This document shows, piece after piece, positions 14,947 to 22,881 of a DNA stretch of 27,895 bases. The position numbers were made by a program, and so were the translations under genes. Source of the DNA: an uncultured bacterium (GTDB taxonomy: Bacteria > Actinomycetota > Coriobacteriia > Coriobacteriales > Coriobacteriaceae). Position 1 is the stretch's first letter; each line of letters begins with the position of its first letter. Below the pieces are notes generated by a model that did not search any database, was not told the origin of the DNA, and saw only the letters and a list, made by a program, of their open reading frames with translations. The stretch is taken from contig CAJMMX010000028.1 of the NCBI GenBank assembly GCA_905214615.1, positions 1-27,895 of the forward strand, read 5' to 3'.

Positions 14947-16029
14947 TTACCAGATGCTCGGCCAGAGACCAAGCGGGCCAGCGCCCAGGATGCCCAGGAC
15001 GAAGAGCAGCAGAATGCCCTTGGTCGGGGTCCAGCTGTGCTTAGCGAACATGTAGTAAAGCAGCAGCGTAAGCATAAGCGGGACGAGCTTCGGGACGATG
15101 GTGTTGAGGGTGTCGGCAACAGAGAAGTTGACCGGATCCTCGGTGACGGTGCCGTAGGTAACGGACTCCATGCCGTTGCCCAGATCGGTGACGCCGCACT
15201 CGACAGCGTTGCCGTCGGCATCGGAAGCGGTGAGGGCGTTGCCGTCCTCATCGGTCATGGCGATGGTACCGGCCTCAGCGGTCTCGGTATCGATGCCCTC
15301 CATACCGGTGAAGTTCTCGGCCTCCTTCTCGGAGACGATCACGGTAGTAGCGGAGAGGCCACGGGTGGTGCCGTTGGGGATCTGGAGGTTGATCTGGGTG
15401 CCACCCATGGTGACGACCAGGCAACCGACGACGAAGACGCCCATGATGGAAGCGGCACGCGTAAAGGCCTGCATGTTGGCGGTCAGAGCGTCAATAGCGC
15501 TGGTGCCAAGCTTGTAGGACCAGTTCATGAGCCAGAAGCGCAGAGCGAACTGGACGACGTTGAAGATCACCAGGAAGATCAGCGGCGCAGCGGCGTTACC
15601 GTTGATAGCCATGTTGGAGGTGATGCCGGCCGTGATAGGCACGAGCGTCAGCCAGAACAGGGCGTCACCGATACCACCGAGCGGGCCCATTGCGGCGACG
15701 CGGACGGCGCGGATCGTGGGGATGTCAACCTTGTTCTGCTCGAGCGAAAGCACGATACCCATAACAAAGGTGACGAGGAACGGGTGAGTGTTGAAGAACT
15801 CCAGGTTGTGGCTCATGGAAGCCGCGAGGTCGTTCTTGTTGGTGTGGATCTTCTCCAGACCGGGGATGATGGAGTAGAGCCAGCCAGCGGCCTGCATACG
15901 CTCGTAGTTGAACGAGGCCTGCAGGAAGCAGGAGCGCCAAGCCATCTTGTTGAGGGTCTTCTGGTCGAGCTGCGGAGCAGGAGTGAGATCCTCGTAGTGC
16001 TCCGGGATCACATACTCATTAGATGCCAT
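14947..16029 (-). CDS. PTS mannose-family IID component with extra acidic insert
   Basis: A 360-residue membrane component of a mannose/fructose/sorbose-family PTS, probably for N-acetylgalactosamine or another hexosamine. Family marks: LNKMAWRSCFLQASFNYERMQAAGW near the N-terminus, HPFLVTFVMGIVLSLE, AAMGPLGGIGDALFW, and a C-terminal membrane part KLVPLMLTLLLYYMF. Residues about 220-300 are an insertion rich in Asp, Glu, Gly and Thr that ordinary IID proteins of about 270-285 residues lack. The ATG at 16029 overlaps the end of the IIC gene by 11 bases. GGAGG lies about 11 bases upstream inside the IIC gene. The neighbours supply IIA, IIB and IIC. Confidence 0.9.
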   Translation of the reverse strand: MASNEYVIPEHYEDLTPAPQLDQKTLNKMAWRSCFLQASFNYERMQAAGWLYSIIPGLEKIHTNKNDLAASMSHNLEFFNTHPFLVTFVMGIVLSLEQNKVDIPTIRAVRVAAMGPLGGIGDALFWLTLVPITAGITSNMAINGNAAAPLIFLVIFNVVQFALRFWLMNWSYKLGTSAIDALTANMQAFTRAASIMGVFVVGCLVVTMGGTQINLQIPNGTTRGLSATTVIVSEKEAENFTGMEGIDTETAEAGTIAMTDEDGNALTASDADGNAVECGVTDLGNGMESVTYGTVTEDPVNFSVADTLNTIVPKLVPLMLTLLLYYMFAKHSWTPTKGILLLFVLGILGAGPLGLWPSIW

Positions 16030-16819
16030 CTTCGAAGTCACCTCCGTCAGAAACAGCTGCACCCTTCAGCTCGGTCTGCTGCTGGAAGTCCCAGAAAGCG
16101 ATGCCGAAGCCGATGAGAGCGAGGATGAGCAGAGCAGGGGTTGCCAGAGAATCGTTGGCAACGGTGATGAGCGCGAGGCCAAAGCCCATGAGGAAGAAGC
16201 CCCACATATCGCGGTTCATCATAACCTTGAGCAGGACGGCGAAGCCGACGAAGCGCATCATGCCGCCTGCAGCGGAGAGACCGGTCTGCAGCCAAGTCGG
16301 AATGGCAGCGGCGATGGTCGCACCGATGGTGGCGCCGGCGATGAAGAACAGGGTGACGACGATAGCGAAGATCAGACCGAGCAGGGTCATGGCGAAGTAG
16401 TTCAGGCGCTCGATGCCCTTGGTGTCCGCGTTGTGAGCCATGTTATCGGCCGAGGACATAAGCGGGGACATAAGCGTGAAGACCAGGGTAACACCAAGCT
16501 GGCCAAGCAGAGCGAACGGAATGGCGAGGCCGACTGCCGCGTTGGGCTCGAGCTTCGTAGCGATAGCGAGAATGGCTGCCATGATGCCGCCGATGACGGC
16601 GTTAGGCGGCTGAGCGCCTCCGATCGGCATGTTGCCGATCGTCATGAGCTGATAAGTACCACCCACGAGAAGACCGGTGTTGAGGTCGCCAAGGATAAGA
16701 CCGATGACGGCGCCGGTGACGATGGGCTGATAGAGAGACTCGAGGAAGTTGAACTGGTCGATTGCCGCGATGAACGTAACAACGAAGACCAGTGCGACCT
16801 GAATGATCGAGAATTCCAT
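16019..16819 (-). CDS. PTS mannose-family IIC component
   Basis: A 266-residue integral membrane permease subunit with seven or more hydrophobic stretches. MEFSIIQVALVFVVTFIAAIDQF is the usual start, followed by TGAVIGLILGDLNTGLLVGGTYQL and the substrate-loop region IGGAQPPNAVIGG. With IID it forms the translocation channel; phosphate comes from IIB. AGGAGG precedes the ATG. The acidic tail DGGDFEDGI overlaps the IID start, implying coupled translation. The closest subfamily by eye is the GalNAc/hyaluronan-type AgaC/AgaW, but sugar specificity cannot be settled from sequence. Confidence 0.92.
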   Translation of the reverse strand: MEFSIIQVALVFVVTFIAAIDQFNFLESLYQPIVTGAVIGLILGDLNTGLLVGGTYQLMTIGNMPIGGAQPPNAVIGGIMAAILAIATKLEPNAAVGLAIPFALLGQLGVTLVFTLMSPLMSSADNMAHNADTKGIERLNYFAMTLLGLIFAIVVTLFFIAGATIGATIAAAIPTWLQTGLSAAGGMMRFVGFAVLLKVMMNRDMWGFFLMGFGLALITVANDSLATPALLILALIGFGIAFWDFQQQTELKGAAVSDGGDFEDGI

Positions 16820-16909
16820 CTTGCTCCTCCTTTCAAAATGTATGTACGCACTTTGGATATCACGTACAGAATGTCAGGGTTTCACTCCTGACAACGTGGA
16901 TCACGAGGA

Positions 16910-17392
16910 TTACGAGAAGAGCTTGCTCGTATCCTCAACAGGCGTGCTCGGAACGCGCCTGATCTCCAACTCCACCCCCAATTCCTGCAGCTCTTTAAAC
17001 GCAGCGACATCCTCGTCGTTAACTGCGACGGAGGTGGCGACTTGGCGCTTTCCTTCCGACATGTGCATGTTGCCGATGTTTACCTTCTTTATAGGCACAC
17101 CGCCCTTGACGAGCGTAAGCACGTCTTCCGGTGTTTCGGCCACGATGAAAATCTTCTGGCGCGGGCTCGCCTTGCCAATGACGTCGATGGTCTTCTGCAG
17201 GGAGAAGAAACGCGTAGCGACGCCGGCGGGCGCGGCCATCTTCATGAGGTTCTGACGCATGGTGTTGGTCGACACGTCGTCGTTGGCGACGAGGATGAGG
17301 TTGGAGCCCAGGGTGGAGTTCCACTGGGTCGCGACCTGACCATGAACCAGTCGGTTATCGATGCGGGTAAGAAGAATGTTGGGTTCTGCCAT
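16910..17392 (-). CDS. PTS mannose-family IIB component
   Basis: A 160-residue cytoplasmic phosphocarrier. The N-terminus has TRIDNRLVHGQV, in which His17 is the phosphorylated residue receiving phosphate from IIA. FFSLQKTIDVIGKASPRQKIFIVAETPEDVLTLVKGG and NIGNMHMSEGKR are typical of the family. It ends in VEDTSKLFS. AAGGAAG lies upstream of the start. It lies between the YajC-like gene and IIC. The paralogue at 6050-6532 has the same length but Tyr at position 17. Confidence 0.93.
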   Translation of the reverse strand: MAEPNILLTRIDNRLVHGQVATQWNSTLGSNLILVANDDVSTNTMRQNLMKMAAPAGVATRFFSLQKTIDVIGKASPRQKIFIVAETPEDVLTLVKGGVPIKKVNIGNMHMSEGKRQVATSVAVNDEDVAAFKELQELGVELEIRRVPSTPVEDTSKLFS

Positions 17393-17428
17393 GTTGATCA
17401 GCTTCCTTTCGTTGATTGCTGACGACAG

Positions 17429-17710
17429 TTACTTAATCTCCTGAATCGCGTAACGCGAAACATCTACGACGGCACCGGATCGGACTTTGATCTGGACCTT
17501 TTCGCCTTCGATGCCTTTGACGGTTCCGTAGATACCGCCGGCGAAAAGAACCTCCTGACCCGGCTTGAGCTCCGTGTGCAGCTCCTTGAAGTACTTCTGC
17601 TTCTTCTTCATGTTGATTTGCGACCAGATGGTGTAAATCAAGCCCATGATGACAAGCAGGCCCAAAAGAGCGACCGAGGAACTCAGAACACTGGCTCCGA
17701 AATCGGCCAT
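17429..17710 (-). CDS. YajC-family small membrane protein in the PTS operon
   Basis: A 93-residue protein with one N-terminal membrane helix (SSVALLGLLVIMGLIYTIW), a basic stretch (NMKKKQKYF), and the YajC-type beta domain KPGQEVLFAGGIYGTVKGIEGEKVQIKV. YajC proper is an accessory of the SecDF translocase. Homologues are also encoded in mannose-family PTS operons for hyaluronan or GalNAc in streptococci, where their role is unclear. Its ATG overlaps the IIA stop (TAATG), so translation is coupled. The position between IIA and IIB argues for a PTS-specific function rather than general secretion; yajC normally lies with secD. Confidence 0.88.
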   Translation of the reverse strand: MADFGASVLSSSVALLGLLVIMGLIYTIWSQINMKKKQKYFKELHTELKPGQEVLFAGGIYGTVKGIEGEKVQIKVRSGAVVDVSRYAIQEIK

Positions 17711-18153
17711 TAGATGCCGTCCTCGTCGCCGAAGATATCCTCTTCCTCGGCACCAGCGACGGAGGCGACCGTCTGGGCGGTGATGCCCGTCTGGCCAACG
17801 GTCACGGCCTGCTCGCCAAGCTCGGCGAGCGTGGCGTTGCCGCGGAGGAACAGAAGCTCAATAACCATGGGAAGGTTAGTTCCAGTCAGAATCTCGACGT
17901 TGTCGACATCCTGGGCAATCATCATTGCCTGGTTGAACGGGGTACCACCAAGCAGGTCGGTAAAGACGAGCACGCCATCGCACTCCTCGCGCATGGCGGT
18001 AATAGCGGCGCGGAGATCCTCACCGTAGGAAGCAGCCTGGTCGCCCTCAAAAGGAACGACGGTAAAAGCGGGCTGGTCGCCAGCGACCATAGCGATAGCG
18101 CTTGCGAGGCCGGGTGCGAACTGTCCATGACCGGTAAGAATAAAGCCAACCAT
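17710..18153 (-). CDS. PTS mannose-family IIA component
   Basis: A 147-residue cytoplasmic phosphocarrier of the EIIA-Man type, first gene of the operon. His9 in ILTGHGQFAPG is the site phosphorylated by HPr. VLVFTDLLGGTPFNQAM is the second family signature. The C-terminus (AGAEEEDIFGDEDGI) is an acidic tail. AAGGG lies about eight bases upstream. The operon order IIA, YajC-like, IIB, IIC, IID is complete, so the transporter should be functional. An operator and promoter lie 100-155 bases upstream. Confidence 0.92.
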   Translation of the reverse strand: MVGFILTGHGQFAPGLASAIAMVAGDQPAFTVVPFEGDQAASYGEDLRAAITAMREECDGVLVFTDLLGGTPFNQAMMIAQDVDNVEILTGTNLPMVIELLFLRGNATLAELGEQAVTVGQTGITAQTVASVAGAEEEDIFGDEDGI

Positions 18154-18252
18154 TCAAATTTCCCTTCCGAAGGTGTGTACGATCTGAGTCCGATGATGTT
18201 CGGAAGCCAGCGGGCGGACGCCCTTAAAGCTTCTTGGAAAGCGTTCTTTGAA

Positions 18253-18308
18253 GACCAGTGGTCTCTCAACTGGTAGTAACCACGTGACGTGTTGTTGTCA
18301 CTATATCA
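18253..18308 (-). promoter_or_regulatory. PTS operon promoter and GntR-type operators
   Basis: On the minus strand an extended -10 (TGATATAGT, 18300-18308) would start transcription near 18293. Just downstream is CTGGTAGTAACCA (18270-18282), identical over 13 bases to the agaS operator. Further in is a second palindrome, GACCAGTGGTC (18253-18263). Binding at either site would block the polymerase, which fits repression. The -35 is poor. Confidence 0.65.
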
Positions 18309-18855
18309 TCACAGAAGAGGTCGCTTTCGCTGATTCACGCAGTAAAACGTTTTTGCACCGCTCACGGCGATAAATCGACCGTTTACCGCTCGTTAACACT
18401 TCTACCTGCGGTTTTGAAACCGTTTCGAAATACTTTGACGAAAGATCGGAACCTTTTCTGTGTCTAAACAACGCAGGGTGGCCAAAAAAGGCATGTAGAA
18501 AAAATGCAGGTCATTGTGAAGATTTGTGAATTGGTCTTTTTGACTTAATACCAGTTAGAACCAGTTTAGAAATTATCGGTGAACGGTAGTTTTCGACCGC
18601 TCAGCGGTTATTTCCAATCGTTTGCAGCTCCTTTTCCATATGAATTAGGGAGACCCGATGAAGCACTTGCGCGGTTGCGGGAAATTTCGATACTCGTCCA
18701 TCCCCCACGTGCCAAACTCTCACTCCCTAAATATGCCATAAGCTCTCGCTATTCGTCTTACAAACATAACTTACTCTAATCTGTAATTGTTTATCGTTTA
18801 TCATTAAGTATGTTATAAGATTTAAATATCATCCTAGACATTGGTTGGAGGAGCT
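18309..18855. other. Long intergenic region with possible operators, no confident gene
   Basis: About 550 bases lie between the PTS operon promoter and the DUF2975 gene. It contains a 9-1-9 palindrome TTTTGAAACCGTTTCGAAA (18412-18430) resembling a LacI-family operator. It also contains two direct half-sites ACCAG at 18550-18554 and 18560-18564, ten bases apart, matching the right half of the GntR motif. CTACCTGCGGTTTT (18402-18415) is shared with the element at 5842-5973. Open frames here lack start signals and protein-like composition. The AT-rich stretch from 18780 onward leads into a promoter. Confidence 0.5.
18791..18819 (+). promoter_or_regulatory. Promoter of the DUF2975/HTH pair
   Basis: An extended -10 TGTTATAAG (18811-18819) with a weak -35 TTATCG (18791-18796) at 17-base spacing, 37 bases before the start codon. 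Confidence 0.5.
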
Positions 18856-19494
18856 ATGATCCGCTGGAACGTATCCAAATCGAATGAATCCATCAACCGC
18901 GAACAGGCAATAGCCGATCTGAGGAAGCTCGCTCACATCTGCAAATGGGCCACAATCTGCACCGCCGTAGCGCTCGCTCTGGGACTTCTCGCAGTCATTG
19001 CAATCGAGCTTCTACTCATATTGCCTAGCCTCTCCCAAGGGTTCTGCCTCCAATCCGTAGAGCTTAATGCCGGCGAAGGGCCATCTCTCGCTCTCGTCGG
19101 CGCCAATGAACAGACCCCTCTTATGCTTGTCGCGCACGACGGTCATACTGCCATAGGGAGCGCCATGATGACATGCCTTGCGCTTGCCATTGTGCTAAGC
19201 GCATACAGGTTTTTCTCCGCCATTGAAAAGGCGGGCAGGCCCTTTGACCTCGAATGCATCCGCATACTACGTCAAGTAGGACATTTGTTCCTTATTGGCG
19301 GCGTTGCTGTGAAGCTTCTTGGTGCCATAGTCACGGGGCTGATACTCTCAGGATTTGGCGGCAACTTTACGGATGCGCTTGGCGGCCAGCACCTCGACCT
19401 CTCTATGGTCTTTGCAGGCCTGATTATTAGCCTGATTGCCAGCGTCTTCCAGTACGGGTGTATCCTGCAAATACAAGATGACGAGTTGCTCTAG
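18856..19494 (+). CDS. DUF2975-family membrane protein
   Basis: A 212-residue protein with four predicted membrane helices: ICTAVALALGLLAVIAIELL, an ALAIVLSAYRFF segment, FLIGGVAVKLLGAIVTGLIL and VFAGLIISLIASVFQYG. YRFFSAIEKAGRPFDLECIRILRQVG between helices 2 and 3 is the signature loop of DUF2975. These proteins are almost always encoded with a small Cro/C1-type HTH protein, as here, and are thought to form a membrane-linked regulatory pair of unknown signal. The ATG at 18856 has an ideal GGAGGAG. Nine bases separate it from the HTH gene. Confidence 0.87.
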   Translation: MIRWNVSKSNESINREQAIADLRKLAHICKWATICTAVALALGLLAVIAIELLLILPSLSQGFCLQSVELNAGEGPSLALVGANEQTPLMLVAHDGHTAIGSAMMTCLALAIVLSAYRFFSAIEKAGRPFDLECIRILRQVGHLFLIGGVAVKLLGAIVTGLILSGFGGNFTDALGGQHLDLSMVFAGLIISLIASVFQYGCILQIQDDELL

Positions 19495-19503
19495 GGGGAA
19501 TCC

Positions 19504-19740
19504 ATGATTATTCTGCGGCTCGACCGCATGCTCGCCGAACGCAAGATCTCATCCAAAGAGCTTGCGGAACGCGTGGGCATCTCCCAGGTCAATATGTCGC
19601 GCATCAAGACGGGCAAGGTTTCTGGCGTGCGCTTTTCAACTCTTGACGCGATATGCCGGGCACTCGACTGCCAACCGGGCGATGTACTGGAATATATGCC
19701 TGACGATGAAGCCGATAACCTCTTTGGACTTAAAGATTAA
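19504..19740 (+). CDS. Small Cro/C1-type (HTH_26) regulator paired with DUF2975 protein
   Basis: A 78-residue protein consisting of one helix-turn-helix: LDRMLAERKISSKELAERVGIS (helices 1-2), QVNMSRIKTGKVSGVRFSTLDAICRALDC (recognition and closing helices), then QPGDVLEYMPDDE. This is the YozG-like type that accompanies DUF2975 membrane proteins. It probably autoregulates the pair. GGGGGAA lies upstream of the ATG. Confidence 0.9.
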   Translation: MIILRLDRMLAERKISSKELAERVGISQVNMSRIKTGKVSGVRFSTLDAICRALDCQPGDVLEYMPDDEADNLFGLKD

Positions 19741-19773
19741 TTGAGATTATTTAACTACCGGTACCTCCGACGT

Positions 19774-19814
19774 AATAAGCCCGCTAGAACGGATATCGTT
19801 CTAGCGGGCTTATT
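19774..19814. terminator. Bidirectional terminator-like hairpin
   Basis: A perfect 17-bp inverted repeat, AATAAGCCCGCTAGAAC (19774-19790) and GTTCTAGCGGGCTTATT (19798-19814), with loop GGATATC, between convergent genes. T-runs are weak on both sides. Confidence 0.75.
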
Positions 19815-19854
19815 CAGATAGTTCGGCTACGCGATCGGTAAGCTCAGGCAGATC

Positions 19855-20949
19855 TTACGCAAACAGGCCGTAAATGCTGATGTTGGCCTTGGCGTACAGG
19901 CTGTTGGCGTACTCGGTCCACTTGGAGCTGGCGCTCGAAGCCTGCGAAGAATACTGCTGGTAAGCGGTGTAATAGGCGGTCATGGCCTGCTTATAGGTGG
20001 CGCTATCGGCGGTAAAGGCATCGTCGGCGAAGGCCTTAGCGTAGGTGCTGTCGGCGTCCTTCCAGGTGCCCTTCGAGCTATCCCACTCGTCGCCGGCAAG
20101 TTTGATGATGTAGTCGGCGTAGTCCTTGCTCGCAGTCTCCTCGTTGCCGTCAGAAGGCTCGGTCGGAGCGGTCGGCATGCTCGCGGAAGCATCGCCCACC
20201 TTCTTCTTGTAGAGCTTCTGCAGCGTCGCGGACTGACGGACGATCTGCTTGGCCTGATCCTTGGACACGCCGTACTGTTTTGCCATGGTCTTGTAGTCGG
20301 AGGTGCCGATGGAATCCTCGGCGTACTTCTTCATCTCCTTAGAAGAGACGGTAATGCCCTCGTCCTCGGCAGCATCGAGCAGAATCTTGTTGCGCACGTA
20401 GGACAGGATGACATCGGCAGAAGGAGCGGTGTAGTTGCCATCGCTATCCTTGACGGTATCGAGGCTGTACTGGCTCTCGATGGCCTCGCGCGCGGTGATG
20501 TCGCTCTTCTTGCCGTTGTAGCTATAGCTTGCCACGGTCGAATCGAGCTGGTCCTCGGTCAGGGTCGACGAGCCGACACCCTTGCCGCCAAAGCCGCCAT
20601 TGCCAATAAAGAAGCCGACCACGGCAGCGATAACGACGGCAACCACGAAGGCGGCGATCATCGTCTTCTTGTGCTTGGATGCGTGGTCGTCTTCGTCGGA
20701 ACCCAGGATATCGTCGTCCTCATCTTGGGCCTCGGGCATCAAATTCTCGTCAGCGGCATCCGCGGCAATCTGAGCCTCCAGACGGGCGTCCTCCTCCTCG
20801 GCCGTCGTACCGGCAGCAATATGCTCGGCAGACGTGCCGGCGACCAGATCGATCTTCTCGTCCTCGTCACCGTCGGGGCCTTCGCCGCGCTCGATGATCT
20901 GGATGCCGTCGATCTCGTCCTTCTCGTCCTTCTTTTGAATCAGACCCAT
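19855..20949 (-). CDS. Membrane-anchored SurA-like (foldase N-terminal domain) protein
   Basis: A 364-residue protein. Residues 1-90 are very acidic and cytoplasmic (many Asp and Glu). One membrane helix follows (MIAAFVVAVVIAAVVGFFIG, about 95-115). The outer part resembles the SurA/trigger-factor-like N-terminal chaperone domain: LTEDQLDSTVASY, then DVILSYVRNKILLDAAEDEGITVSSKEMKKY and YGVSKDQAKQIVRQSATLQKLYKKKV. No parvulin isomerase domain is visible. The C-terminal 100 residues are rich in Ser, Ala, Tyr and Asp. It is probably an extracytoplasmic folding factor or a relative that lost catalysis. AAGGAG precedes the ATG. Confidence 0.75.
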   Translation of the reverse strand: MGLIQKKDEKDEIDGIQIIERGEGPDGDEDEKIDLVAGTSAEHIAAGTTAEEEDARLEAQIAADAADENLMPEAQDEDDDILGSDEDDHASKHKKTMIAAFVVAVVIAAVVGFFIGNGGFGGKGVGSSTLTEDQLDSTVASYSYNGKKSDITAREAIESQYSLDTVKDSDGNYTAPSADVILSYVRNKILLDAAEDEGITVSSKEMKKYAEDSIGTSDYKTMAKQYGVSKDQAKQIVRQSATLQKLYKKKVGDASASMPTAPTEPSDGNEETASKDYADYIIKLAGDEWDSSKGTWKDADSTYAKAFADDAFTADSATYKQAMTAYYTAYQQYSSQASSASSKWTEYANSLYAKANISIYGLFA

Positions 20950-20987
20950 ATCAGTTACTCCTTGTTAGGAAACATAGTCCTCAATAG

Positions 20988-21016
20988 AATACGCCCGACA
21001 GAGTGCCGGGCGTATT
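20988..21016 (-). terminator. Probable terminator of the isocitrate dehydrogenase operon
   Basis: Stem AATACGCCCG (20988-20997) with CGGGCGTATT (21007-21016), 60 bases past the dehydrogenase stop. The T-run is weak. Confidence 0.6.
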
Positions 21017-21075
21017 GATTCTTAGGTTATACGCAAACACTTAAGTACTATTTAGGCATTTGCAGCCTGCATGTC

Positions 21076-22161
21076 TTAGGCCAGGTGCGCGATAACGGCA
21101 TCGGCAAAGGCCTGCGTGCCCACGGCCCCCTCGACGGAGCCGGTCTGGGCACGACGCACGTCACCGGTAACCTGCTCGCCCTCGTCGAGCGTGGCAGACA
21201 CGGCGGCACGGATGCGATTGGCAGCGTCGTTCTCGCCCAGGTGATCGAGCATCATCGCAGCAGAGAGAATCTCGGCCGTGGGGTTGGCGATATCCTGGCC
21301 AGCGATATCGGGCGCAGAGCCGTGCGTTGCCTCGAAGATGGCGCACTCGGCACCGATGTTGGAGCCGGGGGCCATGCCTAAGCCGCCTACCAGACCGGCG
21401 CACAGGTCGCTCACGATGTCGCCGTACAGGTTGGGCAGCACCAGGACATCGAAGTCGTTGGGGTTCTGGACCAGGCCCATGCAGGTAGCGTCAACGATCT
21501 TGTCGTTGAACTCGATATCGGGATAGTTGGCGGCCACCTCGCGCGCCACGCGCAGGAACAGGCCGTCGGTCGCCTTCATGATGTTGGCCTTATGCACGGC
21601 CGTCACCTTTTTGCGGCCGCAGCGGCGGGCGTACTCAAAGGCGTACTCCACAATACGGCGGCTCTTGGCGATGGAGATGGGCTTAATTGAAATGGCGGAA
21701 TCGGCGGCAAAGGTCTTCTGGCCCGAGCGCTCAACGAGCTGCGAGAGCTCCTCGACCTCGGCTGCACCCTCATCGAACTCGATGCCGGCGTAGAGGTCCT
21801 CGGTGTTCTCGCGCACGATGACCAGGTCGACGTCGCGGAAGCGCGAGCCGTCGCCCGGCTGCGACAGGCAGGGGCGCACGCAGGCGTACAGGTCAAAATG
21901 CTTGCGCAGGGCGACGTTAACGCTGCGGAAACCCGTGCCGACCGGCGTGGTGATGGGACCCTTGATGGCAACCTTGGTCTCGGCGACCGCATCGAGCACG
22001 TGCTGGGGCAGCGGCGTGCCAAACTCGTCCATGACGCCGGCACCGGCCTCCTGGACGTTCCAATTGATCTGGACACCGGCGGCCTCGACCACGCGGCGCA
22101 TGGCCCGCGTAATCTCGGGACCGATACCGTCACCGGGAATCAGGACTACATCGTGCGCCAT
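21076..22161 (-). CDS. NAD-dependent isocitrate dehydrogenase (isocitrate/isopropylmalate dehydrogenase family)
   Basis: A 361-residue beta-decarboxylating dehydrogenase. Marks: LIPGDGIGPEIT start, IKGPITTPVGTGFRSVNVALRK (substrate loop of NAD-type isocitrate dehydrogenases), RENTEDLYAGIE, VHKANIMKATDGLF (catalytic Lys), NLYGDIVSDLCAGLVGGLGMAPG (metal-binding Asp residues) and FEATHGSAPDIAGQDIANPTAEILSAAMML. By motif it fits isocitrate dehydrogenase rather than LeuB. GAGGAG lies at the start. It is the last gene of a four-gene minus-strand group, six bases after the HEAT-like gene. Confidence 0.88.
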   Translation of the reverse strand: MAHDVVLIPGDGIGPEITRAMRRVVEAAGVQINWNVQEAGAGVMDEFGTPLPQHVLDAVAETKVAIKGPITTPVGTGFRSVNVALRKHFDLYACVRPCLSQPGDGSRFRDVDLVIVRENTEDLYAGIEFDEGAAEVEELSQLVERSGQKTFAADSAISIKPISIAKSRRIVEYAFEYARRCGRKKVTAVHKANIMKATDGLFLRVAREVAANYPDIEFNDKIVDATCMGLVQNPNDFDVLVLPNLYGDIVSDLCAGLVGGLGMAPGSNIGAECAIFEATHGSAPDIAGQDIANPTAEILSAAMMLDHLGENDAANRIRAAVSATLDEGEQVTGDVRRAQTGSVEGAVGTQAFADAVIAHLA

Positions 22162-22167
22162 AATCTG

Positions 22168-22866
22168 TTACTCCTCGTTTTCGGCGTCGTCAGATTTTTT
22201 AACGCTAGCACGCTTCTTCTTTTTGGAGAGATCCAAGTCAAAGCGTTTAACAAGCATTTCGCAAATCTCGCTCGAACGGGCTTTGAGATAGCTACCCTTG
22301 CCGTTCTCGGCATCGAACTTAAGGCGCAGCGCGAGCTTCTCGGCGACCTCGGCGTCAATCTCGCCCTGGCCAAACTCGTACAGGCATCCGAGCATATCGC
22401 GATACTCAAGGTCGCCGTGGTAGCACTGGATGGCCTCGTCCAGGATGGGCCAAGCCTCGCGCGAACGCTCGACACTCGTGGCGCCCCACACGCACAGCAG
22501 GCGGAAGGCGGCATAGCGCAGCGTGGAGGAAATCTCGTCGAACAGCGCGGTCTCGGCGCCCTCAAAGGCGTCCTCCATCTGCTCGGGGCAGGTGGTGGCG
22601 AGCGCCGCCAAGGCATCGAGGGCCTCCCAGCGGGTCTGCGCCTCGGGGCGATCGAGCGCCTCGATCAGCGCGGGCACGCAGGGCACGACGCGCTGCGGAT
22701 CGCGCTCGGCAAGCAGGTGCAGCACGCGGGCGGCAAACTGGCGGATGCGGCGCGTGGGGCAGCCGAGCTCCTGGACCAGGCGGTCGACGGCGTTCTCGTT
22801 CTCCTCTGCCAGCTGGAGCTGTGCCAGCTCCTCGTCGGTGAGCTGTTCGTCTTTGTTTTCTGCCAT
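22168..22866 (-). CDS. HEAT-repeat-like protein of unknown function
   Basis: A 232-residue, mostly helical, acidic protein. RQFAARVLHLLAERDPQRVVPCVPALIEAL and TRWEALDALAALATTCPEQ look like two HEAT-type repeats (residues about 40-110), followed by ISSTLRYAAFRLLCVWG. The C-terminus is strongly basic then acidic (LSKKKKRASVKKSDDAENEE), with Lys clusters that may contact nucleic acid or a ribosome. HEAT proteins are scaffolds; the partner is unknown. AGAGG lies upstream. It is in the same transcript as isocitrate dehydrogenase. Confidence 0.75.
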   Translation of the reverse strand: MAENKDEQLTDEELAQLQLAEENENAVDRLVQELGCPTRRIRQFAARVLHLLAERDPQRVVPCVPALIEALDRPEAQTRWEALDALAALATTCPEQMEDAFEGAETALFDEISSTLRYAAFRLLCVWGATSVERSREAWPILDEAIQCYHGDLEYRDMLGCLYEFGQGEIDAEVAEKLALRLKFDAENGKGSYLKARSSEICEMLVKRFDLDLSKKKKRASVKKSDDAENEE

Positions 22867-22881
22867 AGTTACCTCTTCTTA

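Noticed and set aside
18579..18779. Open frame of 66 codons, plus strand
   Set aside because: It starts at GTG without a binding site, composition is unlike a protein, and it lies in a regulatory gap.
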